Assembly: GCA_027621355.1 (NCBI GenBank)
Contig: JAQCBZ010000007.1
Span: forward strand, 1 to 57,787
Direction of reading: 5' to 3'
Source: Bacteroidota bacterium
GTDB lineage: Bacteria > Bacteroidota > Rhodothermia > Balneolales > Balneolaceae
DNA: 57,787 bases
The position numbers and the translations under genes were made by a program. Numbering within the stretch: the stretch's first letter is position 1; each line of letters begins with the position of its first letter. Of the stretch, positions 1 through 8,571 are shown one piece after another. The notes beneath the pieces were generated by a model that had not been told where the DNA came from, did no database searches, and was given only the letters and a program-made list of their open reading frames with translations.

Positions 1-1187
1 CTCACAATATGTTTATTCGCCCGACAGATGATGAATTAGAATCCTTTGTGCCAAGTTTTACTGTGTTGGCAGCACCTTTTTGCGAAGCAGATCCAGAATC
101 GGATGGGACTCGATCGAAGACCTTTATCCTAGTCAATTTTGAGAAGAAGCTCATTCTCATTGGGGGAACTCTCTATTCAGGTGAGGTAAAAAAAGGGATT
201 TTTGGGGTCATGAATTATCTACTCCCACAAAAAGGAGTGATGCCCATGCACTGTTCTGCCAATGTGGATAAAAAGGGGGATACCGCCGTCTTTTTTGGGC
301 TATCAGGAACGGGTAAAACCACGTTATCCGCAGATCAGGACAAAACCCTGATTGGGGACGACGAGCATGGATGGAGTGATCAAGGCATTTTCAATTTTGA
401 AGGGGGGTGTTATGCCAAAACAATTAATCTGAGCCCAAAGCAGGAACCTGAAATCTACGCAACCACACAGATGCCAGGAACCATTTTGGAGAATGTTGTG
501 CTCGATAGCAAACGTCGCCCTGACTTTGACGACGTCTCACTCACCCAGAATACACGATGCTCGTATCCCATTAATTACATTCCCAATGCCAGTGAAACGG
601 GACGAGCAGGTCATCCAAAAAACATCGTCTTCTTAACCGCAGATGCTTTTGGGGTGCTCCCTCCCATTTCAAGACTCACACCTGCGCAAGCCATGTATCA
701 TTTTATTAGTGGATACACTGCCAAAGTAGCGGGAACCGAACGTGGTATTACTGAACCTGAAGCTACCTTTAGCGCCTGTTTTGGGGCCCCGTTCATGCCG
801 CTTCATCCCTCAGAGTATGCTCGCTTGCTTGCGGAGAAAATCAAAAAGCATGACGCCACGGTGTGGCTTATCAACACAGGATGGACAGGCGGATCCTATG
901 GGGTTGGCTCACGAATGAAGCTATCCAACACTCGAACGATGCTCGCTGAAGCGCTAAGTGGATCGTTAAATAAAGGTGCGTTCCACGTTGATCCAATCTT
1001 TGGATTGGAAATCCCTGACGATGTTCCGGGTGTACAGCGTGAACTACTCGACCCAAAGCGTACATGGCCAGATAAAGATGATTACACCACTACCGCGATC
1101 AAACTTGCGGGGATGTTTCGGGAGAATTTTAAGCAGTTTGAAGAGATTGCAGGGGACGAGATTGCATCTGCAGGCCCTCTTGTATAG
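1..1187 (+). CDS. pckA: Phosphoenolpyruvate carboxykinase (ATP), 5'-truncated by the window edge
   Basis: ATP-dependent PEP carboxykinase, which converts oxaloacetate and ATP to PEP, CO2 and ADP in gluconeogenesis. The reading frame is open to the left edge: codons His-Asn precede the Met at 9 and form the conserved HNMFIRP block. That Met is therefore internal, and roughly the first quarter of the ~530-residue family protein is missing. Visible motifs, numbered from the Met at 9, are the P-loop [11 protein letters not shown] (about 97-107), the metal/ATP segment GDDEHGW (about 116-122), and RGITEP and NTGWTGG further on. The C-terminus is intact. It lies just ahead of deoC on the same strand. 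Identification is secure; the true start lies outside the window. Confidence 0.97.
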   Translation, partial: HNMFIRPTDDELESFVPSFTVLAAPFCEADPESDGTRSKTFILVNFEKKLILIGGTLYSGEVKKGIFGVMNYLLPQKGVMPMHCSANVDKKGDTAVFFGLSGTGKTTLSADQDKTLIGDDEHGWSDQGIFNFEGGCYAKTINLSPKQEPEIYATTQMPGTILENVVLDSKRRPDFDDVSLTQNTRCSYPINYIPNASETGRAGHPKNIVFLTADAFGVLPPISRLTPAQAMYHFISGYTAKVAGTERGITEPEATFSACFGAPFMPLHPSEYARLLAEKIKKHDATVWLINTGWTGGSYGVGSRMKLSNTRTMLAEALSGSLNKGAFHVDPIFGLEIPDDVPGVQRELLDPKRTWPDKDDYTTTAIKLAGMFRENFKQFEEIAGDEIASAGPLV

Positions 1188-1212
1188 CTTCACTCTATAA
1201 CGATTGAAGCGT

Positions 1213-1992
1213 ATGACATCGAAAGATCTCGCATCACTGACAGGTATTTTAGACCTTACCTCCTTATCCGGATTTGAATCTGAGCAGGACATCGAGGCGT
1301 TATGTCAAAAAGGGATTGCTCCTGCGGAAGGATTGCCCAGTGTTGCTGCCATTTGTGTCTATCCTCTTCGGGTAAGCACGGTGGCGAAGGCTACCCAAGG
1401 CTCGGGCGTTCGAGCTTGCGCTGTTTCTGGAGGGTTTCCTCATGCCATGAGTCCATTATCTGCCCAACTCATTGAAACCCAATCAGTCCTTGATGATGGT
1501 GCACTAGAAGTTGATATCGTCATACCAAAATGGGCTGCACACCAAGGTGACTGGCAAACGGTTCAAAAGCATGTTTCTGCACACAAAGCGGTTTGTGGGG
1601 ATGCCTTGCTGAAAGTCATTCTCGAGACGGGTGAAATGGGCTCCGATTCGCCTGGAACCGTTGCGCCTGGAACCGAGATGATTGCCTCTGCATGCAAGGC
1701 TGCGATTGCTGGCGGCGCTGACTTTCTCAAAACATCAACTGGAAAAGTGGCAATTTCGGCCACAGTGGAGGCTGTTGAGGTGATGATGAAGGTTGTTGCT
1801 GATCATTACCAAAAAACAGGGCAAACGGTAGGAATCAAAGTTGCAGGGGGCGTGCGAACCGTAGAGCAAGCTCATCCCTATATAGCCCTAGCTGAGACTC
1901 ATCTACCCTTTGACTGGCGTCATCCTCAACATATGCGCTTTGGGGCTAGCTCTTTGTTAGACGATATTGTTACACAATGGAAAGCCTCATGA
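1213..1992 (+). CDS. deoC: Deoxyribose-phosphate aldolase
   Basis: Class I aldolase that splits 2-deoxyribose 5-phosphate into acetaldehyde and glyceraldehyde 3-phosphate in deoxynucleoside catabolism. From the ATG at 1213 the protein is 259 residues, the usual length. The Schiff-base lysine sits in FLKTSTGK (about K173), the second active-site lysine in GIKVAGGVR (about K209), and the proton-relay aspartate in EVDIVIP (about D101). A TTG at 1204 in the same frame would add three residues; ATG is preferred. The stop overlaps the start of the next gene in an ATGA junction, so the two are probably translationally coupled. Confidence 0.96.
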   Translation: MTSKDLASLTGILDLTSLSGFESEQDIEALCQKGIAPAEGLPSVAAICVYPLRVSTVAKATQGSGVRACAVSGGFPHAMSPLSAQLIETQSVLDDGALEVDIVIPKWAAHQGDWQTVQKHVSAHKAVCGDALLKVILETGEMGSDSPGTVAPGTEMIASACKAAIAGGADFLKTSTGKVAISATVEAVEVMMKVVADHYQKTGQTVGIKVAGGVRTVEQAHPYIALAETHLPFDWRHPQHMRFGASSLLDDIVTQWKAS

Positions 1993-2579
1993 AACCCTCC
2001 TGCTGGATTCCTTGGATTGTCATCGTGACTCTTGGCTCAATCCTCTTTCCATCCAAGGTTGATGGACAATTTGTCCGACCCTTACTCGACGGAACTCGTA
2101 ACTCTCTGACCGATTGGGCACCCCCTGTTCGATTAGAATCACCTTTTCTGGAGTCACCAACGTTAGATGATTCGGCCCGAACGGAGCAACCCAGCTACGG
2201 GTACAAGGTGCAAATTGCTCGTACTCGTCAAGTGATGGAGGCCGACAGCATTCTGCAGGAATACCTTGTTTGGTCAGACACATTATTTACTGAGCATCGC
2301 CCCAAGGGGTATTTGGATTTTCGAACACCCTATTATCGAGTCTCAGTGGGTAATTTTACAGAGCAGCGAGTTGCTATCTATTTTGCAGAAACGATTCGTA
2401 GGCAATTTCCCGACGCCTGGGTGGTTCAAGGGGAGCTTGAAGCGGAGTTTCTCGCGCCAGATGGGACTCGATGGATTACTGATCCAGTAGCACCTGTGGA
2501 TTCGATCGAGAATGTCGATTCAGCCAGACCTGTCCAACCGGATGCACCCGCCGAATCAGACGTTGAATCGAAACAGTAG
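1989..2579 (+). CDS. Secreted SPOR-domain protein
   Basis: About 196 residues. The N-terminus has a Sec signal-like stretch (basic/polar start, hydrophobic IVIVTLGSILF, then a likely cleavage after VDG). A C-terminal SPOR-type repeat begins near GYKVQIARTR and continues through YYRVSVGNFTEQRVA to AWVVQGEL. SPOR domains bind septal peptidoglycan stripped of stem peptides, so a periplasmic, division-associated role is inferred. The chosen start gives a 4-base ATGA overlap with deoC; an upstream in-frame ATG at 1977 is possible. The 3' end overlaps the convergent ychF by 24 bases. The function of this particular protein is unknown. Confidence 0.8.
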   Translation: MKPSCWIPWIVIVTLGSILFPSKVDGQFVRPLLDGTRNSLTDWAPPVRLESPFLESPTLDDSARTEQPSYGYKVQIARTRQVMEADSILQEYLVWSDTLFTEHRPKGYLDFRTPYYRVSVGNFTEQRVAIYFAETIRRQFPDAWVVQGELEAEFLAPDGTRWITDPVAPVDSIENVDSARPVQPDAPAESDVESKQ

Positions 2580-3656
2580 CACGTCGCCATCTTTGACGAC
2601 ATACTCTTTCCCTTCTTGACGCATTTTACCCGCCTCGCGAGCCGCTTTCTCGGATCCTAAGGTCTCATAATCATCAAATGCGATGGTCTCAGCTCGGATA
2701 AAGCCCTTCTCAAAATCGGTATGAATGACCCCAGCAGCTTGTGGCGCCTTGGTGCCTTGTCGAATTTGCCACGCTCTGACCTCTTTTTCCCCAGCTGTGA
2801 AATAGGTGATAAGGCCAAGCAAACGGTATGCTTCTCGGATTAATTTTGGCAAACCAGCATCCGTCAAGCCCAAATCTTCCAAGAACATCTGTTTTTCATC
2901 TGGCTCGAATTCAGCAATTTCTGACTCGATTTTGGCACAAAACACGACCACTTGATCCCCTTGAGCCTCAGCTTTTGCTCTCACAGCTTGTACAGCATCA
3001 ACCTGTTCCCCATTGGGCAACCCATCCTCGTCCACATTACACGCATACAACACAGGTTTATGCGACAAGCAGTGGGTGTCTTTAAGTGCTTCGAGCTGGA
3101 GATCGGAACATTCAATCGCTCTGAGTGCGATTCCTTCGCCCAGTTTATCCAGCAATGCTTCCAATGCCTCGGCTTGCTGTGCTAAACTTTTATCCCCACT
3201 CTTGGCTTGTTTTTTGAGGTTACTGACCCGTTTGTCGAGGATATCGATGTCTTTGAGAATGAGTTCCTGCTCGATAATATCAATATCACGCAAGGGATCG
3301 ACACTCCCTTCAACATGAATCACATCGGGGTCGTCAAAGCAACGCACAACATGAAGGATTAAATCCACCTCACGAATGTTGCTCAAAAACGCATTTCCTT
3401 TTCCCTTACCCTCACTCGCCCCTTTGACCAAGCCAGCGATATCGACAAACTCTACCGATGCAGGAATTACAGAAGCGGGTTTGACGAGTCTGGTCAAGGT
3501 ATCGAGTCTAGGATCTGGCACATTCACCAAACCCACATTAGGATCGATCGTACAAAAGGGAAAATTGGCAGCCTCTGCTTTGGCACTGCTTAGCGCATTA
3601 AATAATGTTGATTTCCCCACATTGGGAAGCCCAACAATTCCACACGATACACTCAT
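2556..3656 (-). CDS. ychF: Redox-regulated ATPase YchF (Obg-like)
   Basis: Obg-family P-loop ATPase/GTPase (YchF/OLA1), 366 residues, the usual length, which associates with the ribosome. The P-loop GLPNVGKST is at residues 9-17 and the G3 motif DIAG at 72-75. The G4 position reads NVDE instead of NKxD, the family change linked to ATP preference. A C-terminal TGS-like domain ends in DGDVLLFRFNV. The start overlaps the end of nusB by four bases, so nusB-ychF form a two-gene operon. The 3' end runs 24 bases into the convergent SPOR gene, leaving no room for a separate terminator. Confidence 0.96.
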   Translation of the reverse strand: MSVSCGIVGLPNVGKSTLFNALSSAKAEAANFPFCTIDPNVGLVNVPDPRLDTLTRLVKPASVIPASVEFVDIAGLVKGASEGKGKGNAFLSNIREVDLILHVVRCFDDPDVIHVEGSVDPLRDIDIIEQELILKDIDILDKRVSNLKKQAKSGDKSLAQQAEALEALLDKLGEGIALRAIECSDLQLEALKDTHCLSHKPVLYACNVDEDGLPNGEQVDAVQAVRAKAEAQGDQVVVFCAKIESEIAEFEPDEKQMFLEDLGLTDAGLPKLIREAYRLLGLITYFTAGEKEVRAWQIRQGTKAPQAAGVIHTDFEKGFIRAETIAFDDYETLGSEKAAREAGKMRQEGKEYVVKDGDVLLFRFNV

Positions 3657-4099
3657 TCTTGAAGTCCTCGTCCTTCCTTGACCAAGAGTCCCTCGGCCGT
3701 TAAGTCTTTGCGGATTGCGTCCAGCAACCCATTCACAAACTGCCCACTTTGCTCATCATAGAATGCTTTGGCCAGTTCAATCGCCTCGTTAATGGTGACC
3801 TTGGGTGGGATATCTTTGAAATACAAAAACTCGGTAATCGAGCTCCGGAGAATGCATTTATCAACTAGGGACAACCGTTTCAAATCCCAATTGGCAAGAT
3901 GTTTCTCAATGATGGGGTCAATTTCGGAGCGATGATCCACAGCCATATCAAAGAGATGGGACGCAAACTTTTTAAGTTTTTCATCTTCTTGAAGTGGTTG
4001 TTCAACCAACAGACGACGCACTTCATCTTTGGTGTTTCCCTTGAGCTCCCAGGCGTAGAGTGCCTGAACTACCTTTTCTCGTGCAAATCGTCTTGTCAT
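3653..4099 (-). CDS. nusB: Transcription antitermination factor NusB
   Basis: All-helical NusB protein, 148 residues, which with NusE (S10) binds boxA RNA in antitermination complexes on rRNA operons. Family signatures are the N-terminal RRFAREKVVQALYAWE, the middle WDLKRLSLVDKCILR, and the C-terminal TINEAIELAKAFYDEQSGQFVNGLLDAI. It is first in a minus-strand pair with ychF (ATGA overlap). The 88 bases between its start and the tRNA on the opposite strand must hold its promoter; no convincing consensus was picked out there. Confidence 0.96.
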   Translation of the reverse strand: MTRRFAREKVVQALYAWELKGNTKDEVRRLLVEQPLQEDEKLKKFASHLFDMAVDHRSEIDPIIEKHLANWDLKRLSLVDKCILRSSITEFLYFKDIPPKVTINEAIELAKAFYDEQSGQFVNGLLDAIRKDLTAEGLLVKEGRGLQE

Positions 4100-4187
4100 A
4101 TCTTCATTTTGTTAAGCGATGCAAGGTACAAAGAGCATCCACAAGCTCATAGACTAGATTGATGGTTTTTCGTACTTTTAACGATTC

Positions 4188-4261
4188 GGGTTCTTAGCTC
4201 AGTTGGTTAGAGCGCTACATTGACATTGTAGAGGTCGGCGGTTCGAATCCGCCAGAACCCA
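4188..4261 (+). tRNA. tRNA-Val (GAC)
   Basis: A complete cloverleaf was folded by eye. The acceptor stem GGGTTCT pairs with AGAACCC over all seven bases. The D stem is GCTC/GAGC. The anticodon stem is CTACA/TGTAG around the loop TTGACAT, giving anticodon GAC (Val). The T stem is GGCGG/CCGCC with loop TTCGAAT. The discriminator is A, and CCA is not encoded. The seven-base acceptor and five-base anticodon and T stems are fully paired. A TACTTTTA box ends eight bases before the 5' end, but no matching upstream box is well placed. Confidence 0.97.
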
Positions 4262-4293
4262 CATACCAAGGTAACAACGAATACCCTTACGCA

Positions 4294-4323
4294 TTGCTGA
4301 ACCTCATAGCTGAAACAGATTTG
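4294..4323 (+). promoter_or_regulatory. Candidate Bacteroidota-type promoter for the thrS operon
   Basis: TTG at 4294-4296 is separated by 19 bases from CAGATTTG at 4316-4323. This fits the Bacteroidota -33 TTG / -7 TAnnTTTG layout with one mismatch in the -7 box. Transcription would begin near 4330, shortly before the thrS ATG at 4344. No threonyl T-box or other leader structure fits in the 82 bases after the tRNA. The motif match is seen directly; activity is inferred. Confidence 0.4.
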
Positions 4324-4343
4324 ATTCTTGCTCCAACGCTTTC

Positions 4344-6281
4344 ATGATTGAACTAACCCTTCCAGACGGATCCTCTCGATCTGTTGCGCCTGGTACCACT
4401 GGGTTCGAATTCGCCAAAAACATCTCCGAGGGACTTGCACGTAATGCCTACAGCTTTACGCTTGACGGTGAGGTGTATGATCTGCATCGCGAAATCCCGG
4501 CAAACGGCTCGATTGCGATTAATACCTGGGATAGTGCCGATGGGAAAATGACCTTTTGGCATTCCTCGGCTCATTTATTGGCTGAGGCGGTTCAAACACT
4601 TTACCCAGAAGCAAAGTTCACTATTGGCCCTGCGATTGAGCAAGGGTTTTACTACGATATCGATTTTGGGGACGAAACCATTGGCCCCGATGAGCTCGCC
4701 GAAATCGAAAAGACCATGAAAGAGATGGCGCGCAAGGGATCCACGTTTGAACGACGCGATGTCTCTAAAGAAGAAGCCCTCTCCTATTACAAGTCTCTGG
4801 GGAATGAGTACAAGGTGGAGCTTATTGAAGATCTTGACGATGGGTCCATTACGTTTTACTCGCAGGGTGAATTCACTGATCTTTGTCGGGGTCCTCATAT
4901 ACCGTCGAGTGCATTGGTCAAAGCGGTAAAATTAACCACCTTGGCAGGAGCCTACTGGCGCGGGGATGCCGATAATGCGCAGCTCACTCGGATTTATGGC
5001 ATCAGTTTCCCAAAAGCCTCCATGCTTGAGGAATATCTAGAGCAGGTAGAAGAGGCCAAAAAACGGGATCACAAAAAACTGGGACGAGAGCTTGGGATCT
5101 ACATGATGGATGCCATGGTGGGGAGCGGCCTGCCTATCTGGTTACCCAATGGAACAACCATGCGTCGTTTGCTCGAGCAATATCTTCGTGAGGAGCAGAT
5201 TCGACGTGGCTATCAAGAGGTGATCACACCACATATCGGGCGCATTAAGCTCTATGAAACCTCCGGGCACTATCCTTATTACAAAGACTCCCAATTTGCA
5301 CCGATTGATGTCGATGACGATCAGTATTTGCTCAAACCGATGAACTGCCCGCATCATCACAGGATTTATGATTCAGAAATGCGCTCCTATCGGGACTTGC
5401 CCGTACGACTCGCTGAGTTCGGATCGGTGTATCGGTACGAGCAATCGGGAGAACTCAATGGATTATCCCGTGTGCGTGGGTTCACACAGGATGATGCCCA
5501 TATCTATTGCACGCATGACCAACTCCAAGATGAGATACGCAATACCATAGAGTTGACACAAACAGTGTTTGCCCTGTTTGACATGCCCGTTGATATTCGT
5601 CTCTCCTATCGTGATGACAACGACAAGAAATATGGAGGCGAACAAGCGTATTGGGATCGAGCCCAAGCCGACATTCAGGCGGTGGCAGATGATATGGGAT
5701 TGAATTATACCATTGCCCCTGGCGAGGCTAGCTTTTATGGCCCCAAAATCGATTTTATTATCCGGGATGCCATCGGTCGGCGCTGGCAACTTGGGACGGT
5801 TCAGGTCGATTACGTGATGCCAGAGCGTTTTGACTTGACCTATGTTGGATCCGATAATCAAAAACATCGCCCCGTGATTATTCATCGGGCTCCTTTTGGA
5901 TCCATGGAACGCTTTATGAGTATCTTGATTGAACATTTTGCTGGTGATTTCCCGCTATGGCTGGCCCCGACGCAACTATCTATATTGCCGATTTCAGATG
6001 CTCAAGCAGATGCAGCGTATACCTTGCAGAAAGAGTGTCAATCCAAGGGTATGAGAGTTACGGTGGATGCAAGAGCCGAAAAAATTGGCGCGAAGATTCG
6101 TGATGCTGAGACGTCAAAAACACCTTACATGTTCATCCTAGGTGAACGAGAAGTGGAACAGTCCAACGTGTCTGTTCGTAAACATAAGCATGGGGACCAA
6201 GGTGTGATGTCTCAGGCAGAAGCGTTAGAAAAACTGAGCCAAGACATCGCAACAAAAGCACTCCCCACAACACCCAACTAA
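4344..6281 (+). CDS. thrS: Threonyl-tRNA synthetase
   Basis: Class II synthetase that charges tRNA-Thr, 645 residues, full length. Order of domains: TGS (about 1-61), the editing (SAD) domain with HSSAH (H73, H77) and the later CRGPHIP, the catalytic core, and the C-terminal anticodon-binding domain from about residue 545. Zinc ligands expected from E. coli ThrRS are present in MNCPHH (Cys), DDAHIYC (His) and IHRAPFGSMER (His). It opens the operon thrS-infC-rpmI-rplT-pheS-pheT. infC follows in the same reading frame immediately after the TAA. Confidence 0.97.
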   Translation: MIELTLPDGSSRSVAPGTTGFEFAKNISEGLARNAYSFTLDGEVYDLHREIPANGSIAINTWDSADGKMTFWHSSAHLLAEAVQTLYPEAKFTIGPAIEQGFYYDIDFGDETIGPDELAEIEKTMKEMARKGSTFERRDVSKEEALSYYKSLGNEYKVELIEDLDDGSITFYSQGEFTDLCRGPHIPSSALVKAVKLTTLAGAYWRGDADNAQLTRIYGISFPKASMLEEYLEQVEEAKKRDHKKLGRELGIYMMDAMVGSGLPIWLPNGTTMRRLLEQYLREEQIRRGYQEVITPHIGRIKLYETSGHYPYYKDSQFAPIDVDDDQYLLKPMNCPHHHRIYDSEMRSYRDLPVRLAEFGSVYRYEQSGELNGLSRVRGFTQDDAHIYCTHDQLQDEIRNTIELTQTVFALFDMPVDIRLSYRDDNDKKYGGEQAYWDRAQADIQAVADDMGLNYTIAPGEASFYGPKIDFIIRDAIGRRWQLGTVQVDYVMPERFDLTYVGSDNQKHRPVIIHRAPFGSMERFMSILIEHFAGDFPLWLAPTQLSILPISDAQADAAYTLQKECQSKGMRVTVDARAEKIGAKIRDAETSKTPYMFILGEREVEQSNVSVRKHKHGDQGVMSQAEALEKLSQDIATKALPTTPN

Positions 6282-6296
6282 TCGATTCGAGGTAGA

Positions 6297-6842
6297 ATTA
6301 TCGCAAGACGAGTACCCCCAAGGCAGCAAAAGCAAGAAAATCGCCCACGCATTAATGATGAAATACGTGCGGGCAATGTGAGACTCATCAAACCTGACAA
6401 TGCACATGAGCTCACCAATTTGGATCGAGCACTGCAAGTCGCTGAGCAGTATAATCTTGACTTGGTTGAGATCTCACCCGATGCAAGCCCACCGGTCGTG
6501 AAAGTGATGGACTTTGGTAAGTTTCTTTTCGAGAAAAAGAAAAAGGAAAAAGAGGCCAAGAAGAAACAACATGTGATTAATGTGAAAGAGCTCCGCTTTC
6601 GACCACACACCGATGCCCACGATCTAGAGTTTAAAACACGACATGCTCGTGATTTCCTCTCTAGTGGGGATAAGGTCAAAGCAACCGTTCAATTCAGGGG
6701 TCGAGATATGATGTACACTGAGAATGGAGAAGAATTGCTGGCAAAATTGGCCGAGAGTTTGAGCGATGTGGGCAAAGTAGAAACCCAACCTGCCATGGAA
6801 GGACGCCGGATGATCATGATTATGGCGCCAAACAAGGTATAA
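6297..6842 (+). CDS. infC: Translation initiation factor IF-3, non-AUG start
   Basis: IF-3 binds the 30S subunit, prevents premature 50S joining and proofreads start codons. The frame shows both halves: RINDEIRAGNVRLI in the N-domain and VKELRFRPHTDAHDL through KVETQPAMEGRRMIM in the C-domain. The first in-frame ATG or GTG start (GTG at 6378) would delete the conserved N-terminus. Upstream the frame is open back to the thrS stop at 6279-6281 and has no ATG, GTG or TTG. The best start is ATT at 6297 (then I-A-R-R-V), giving 181 residues, with ATC at 6300 as runner-up. A GAGGT lies at 6289-6293. A rare AUU start is the classic autoregulated infC arrangement of E. coli. Confidence 0.9.
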   Translation: MIARRVPPRQQKQENRPRINDEIRAGNVRLIKPDNAHELTNLDRALQVAEQYNLDLVEISPDASPPVVKVMDFGKFLFEKKKKEKEAKKKQHVINVKELRFRPHTDAHDLEFKTRHARDFLSSGDKVKATVQFRGRDMMYTENGEELLAKLAESLSDVGKVETQPAMEGRRMIMIMAPNKV

Positions 6843-6850
6843 TGGATTGG

Positions 6851-6897
6851 AGTTCGGCCGAAAGCTCTGTATCTTAAAAGCTTATAAATTTTAGATA
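6851..6897 (+). promoter_or_regulatory. Inverted repeats in the rpmI leader (possible L20 control element)
   Basis: The 63 bases between infC and rpmI hold a perfect palindrome TTCGGCCGAA (6853-6862). They also hold an AT-rich hairpin whose arms TATC-T-TAAAA (6870-6879) and TTTTA-GATA (6889-6897) pair over nine base pairs with one bulge around a nine-base loop. The hairpin ends nine bases before the rpmI ATG. L20 represses its own operon through leader RNA in E. coli and B. subtilis, so a control role is plausible here. No known L20-leader consensus was matched. Confidence 0.3.
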
Positions 6898-6905
6898 GGT
6901 GTGTC

Positions 6906-7106
6906 ATGCCAAAGATGAAAACAAAAAGTAGCGCGAAGAAACGCTTTCAAGTCACAGGAAGTGGCAAAATTAAGCGTAAGCAGGCCAATAAGCGCCACAT
7001 TTTGACCAAGAAAACAACCAAGCGTAAGAATAACCTAGGCAAAGATGCGATTGTCACGGACGCAGATGCACCGCGCGTGAAGACCATGTTGCCAGGCAAG
7101 TTCTAA
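6906..7106 (+). CDS. rpmI: 50S ribosomal protein L35
   Basis: Small basic ribosomal protein of 66 residues (usual 64-66). It starts [14 protein letters not shown], has the lysine-rich [17 protein letters not shown] core, and ends in the conserved MLPGKF-type tail. It sits between infC and rplT, the order found in most bacteria. The leader contains inverted repeats that may mediate L20 feedback. Confidence 0.97.
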   Translation: MPKMKTKSSAKKRFQVTGSGKIKRKQANKRHILTKKTTKRKNNLGKDAIVTDADAPRVKTMLPGKF

Positions 7107-7135
7107 TCTATTTTAACCACTAAACACGATCCAAA

Positions 7136-7489
7136 ATGCCACGTTCATCCAACTTAGTGGCTTCCCGTCGCCGTCGCCGTAAGATTTTAAGTGCAGCGAA
7201 AGGTTACTGGGGCAAGCGGAAAAATGTGTATACCATCGCAATTAATGCGGTCGAAAAGGGATGGCTCTATGCCTACCGCGACCGTCGAGTCCGGAAACGT
7301 GAGTTTCGTAGACTTTGGATTGCACGGATAAATGCAGCTGCTCGCCTAAACGGTACCACCTACGGAAAGCTAATTCATGCTTTGAAAGAGCAAGAGATTA
7401 TTATTAACCGCAAAATGTTGGCAGATATTGCGGTGCATGATAAAGCTGCTTTCACTGCGGTACTTAAGGCAGCAAAAGTCGCCAAGTAA
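7136..7489 (+). CDS. rplT: 50S ribosomal protein L20
   Basis: Primary 23S rRNA-binding and early-assembly protein, 117 residues (usual 114-120). The family features are the basic arm [20 protein letters not shown], the central [26 protein letters not shown], and the globular C-terminus with YGKLIHAL and NRKMLADIA. It is the likely autoregulator of the infC-rpmI-rplT genes. A hairpin follows its stop codon before pheS. Confidence 0.97.
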   Translation: MPRSSNLVASRRRRRKILSAAKGYWGKRKNVYTIAINAVEKGWLYAYRDRRVRKREFRRLWIARINAAARLNGTTYGKLIHALKEQEIIINRKMLADIAVHDKAAFTAVLKAAKVAK

Positions 7490-7504
7490 ACATCGACGTT
7501 TTCA

Positions 7505-7531
7505 CCTCTGGTTTCGGCCAGAGGCTTTACT
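7505..7531 (+). terminator. Hairpin after rplT (possible attenuator or weak terminator)
   Basis: CCTCTGG (7505-7511) pairs perfectly with CCAGAGG (7518-7524) around the six-base loop TTTCGG, followed by CTTTACT. The stem is GC-rich, but the T tract is short, so it looks more like a partial terminator or RNA-processing point than a full stop. It lies in the 56-base gap between rplT and pheS, which are otherwise arranged as one operon. Confidence 0.45.
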
Positions 7532-7545
7532 CCCATTACTAGGTT

Positions 7546-8571
7546 ATGAAACAAAAGGTCGATGACGCTCGTCAACAGATTGAAGATGCTGTACTCGACT
7601 CTGAGGAAGCTTTAGAGTCGTTTCGGTTGACCTATTTGTCTCGTAACGGGCTCTTTTCGAGCCTTTTTGAGGAGTTTAAGGCCTTACCAGGACCGGAGAA
7701 GAAAGAGGTTGGCAAGCCACTTAATGTGCTAAAGGTGTTTGCTGAGCAAAAATTTGCCCAGGCCAAAGAGAGTCTCGAGGAAGGAAAAGAGACGATTCGC
7801 TCGGCGACCGATGATGTCACCCTGCCGGTCGAGCCTTCTGCACTGGGTTCTATGCACCCACTTACGTTGGTTCGTCATGAAATGACCCAACTGTTTATGC
7901 GGATGGGATTTACCGTCGCGGATGGTCCGGAGATTGAGGATGATTTTCACAATTTTACAGCGTTAAATTTTCCCGCAGACCACCCTGCTCGTGACATGCA
8001 GGACACCTTTTTTGTGCGAAAAGGAGACCGCGCGGAAGACCGATCCGATGATCTTGTGTTGCGGACACACACCTCCCCTGTTCAGATTCGTCTGATGAAG
8101 GAACAAAAACCACCCATTCGCGCCATTATGCCAGGTCGTGTGTTTCGTAATGAGGCTGTGACCTACAAGTCGTATTTCCAATTCTCTCAAGTTGAGGGAC
8201 TTGTAGTGGACACTTCTATTACGATGGCTGATTTGATTCATACTCTGGTGACCTTTGCCAAAATGATGTATGGAGATCACATCGAGTATCGTGTTCGCTC
8301 GTCCTATTTTCCGTTCACAGAGCCAAGTATTGAAATGGATGTACGCACCTCCTCAGATGCTGATTGGATGGAGATTTTGGGGGCAGGGATGGTCGATCCA
8401 AATGTTCTTCGCGCCGTCGACGTGGATCCGGATGTCTACTCGGGATTTGCGTTTGGCATGGGAATTGATCGCATATGCATGCTTAAGTATGGATTTAGCG
8501 ACATTCGTACCCTATACGAAAATGATCTACGTATGCTTTCTCAATTTGAGCATATCGGAGGCGTACGATGA
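7546..8571 (+). CDS. pheS: Phenylalanyl-tRNA synthetase alpha subunit
   Basis: Catalytic subunit of the (alpha-beta)2 PheRS, 341 residues (usual 330-350). The N-terminal coiled arm (about 1-85) contacts tRNA. Class II motifs include HPLTLVRHEM, GPEIEDDFHNFTALNFP, the motif 2 loop MPGRVFRNEAVTYKSYFQFSQVEG, and the motif 3 block FAFGMGIDRICMLKYG near the C-terminus. The stop overlaps the pheT ATG by four bases. Confidence 0.97.
   Translation: MKQKVDDARQQIEDAVLDSEEALESFRLTYLSRNGLFSSLFEEFKALPGPEKKEVGKPLNVLKVFAEQKFAQAKESLEEGKETIRSATDDVTLPVEPSALGSMHPLTLVRHEMTQLFMRMGFTVADGPEIEDDFHNFTALNFPADHPARDMQDTFFVRKGDRAEDRSDDLVLRTHTSPVQIRLMKEQKPPIRAIMPGRVFRNEAVTYKSYFQFSQVEGLVVDTSITMADLIHTLVTFAKMMYGDHIEYRVRSSYFPFTEPSIEMDVRTSSDADWMEILGAGMVDPNVLRAVDVDPDVYSGFAFGMGIDRICMLKYGFSDIRTLYENDLRMLSQFEHIGGVR

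Noticed and set aside
4188-4261. tRNA-Val as an integration site
   Set aside because: No integrase, direct repeat of the tRNA 3' end or foreign genes nearby; the genes on both sides are core.
4262-4343. T-box or threonine attenuator ahead of thrS
   Set aside because: Only 82 bases, with no T-box core, terminator hairpin or Thr-rich leader peptide.
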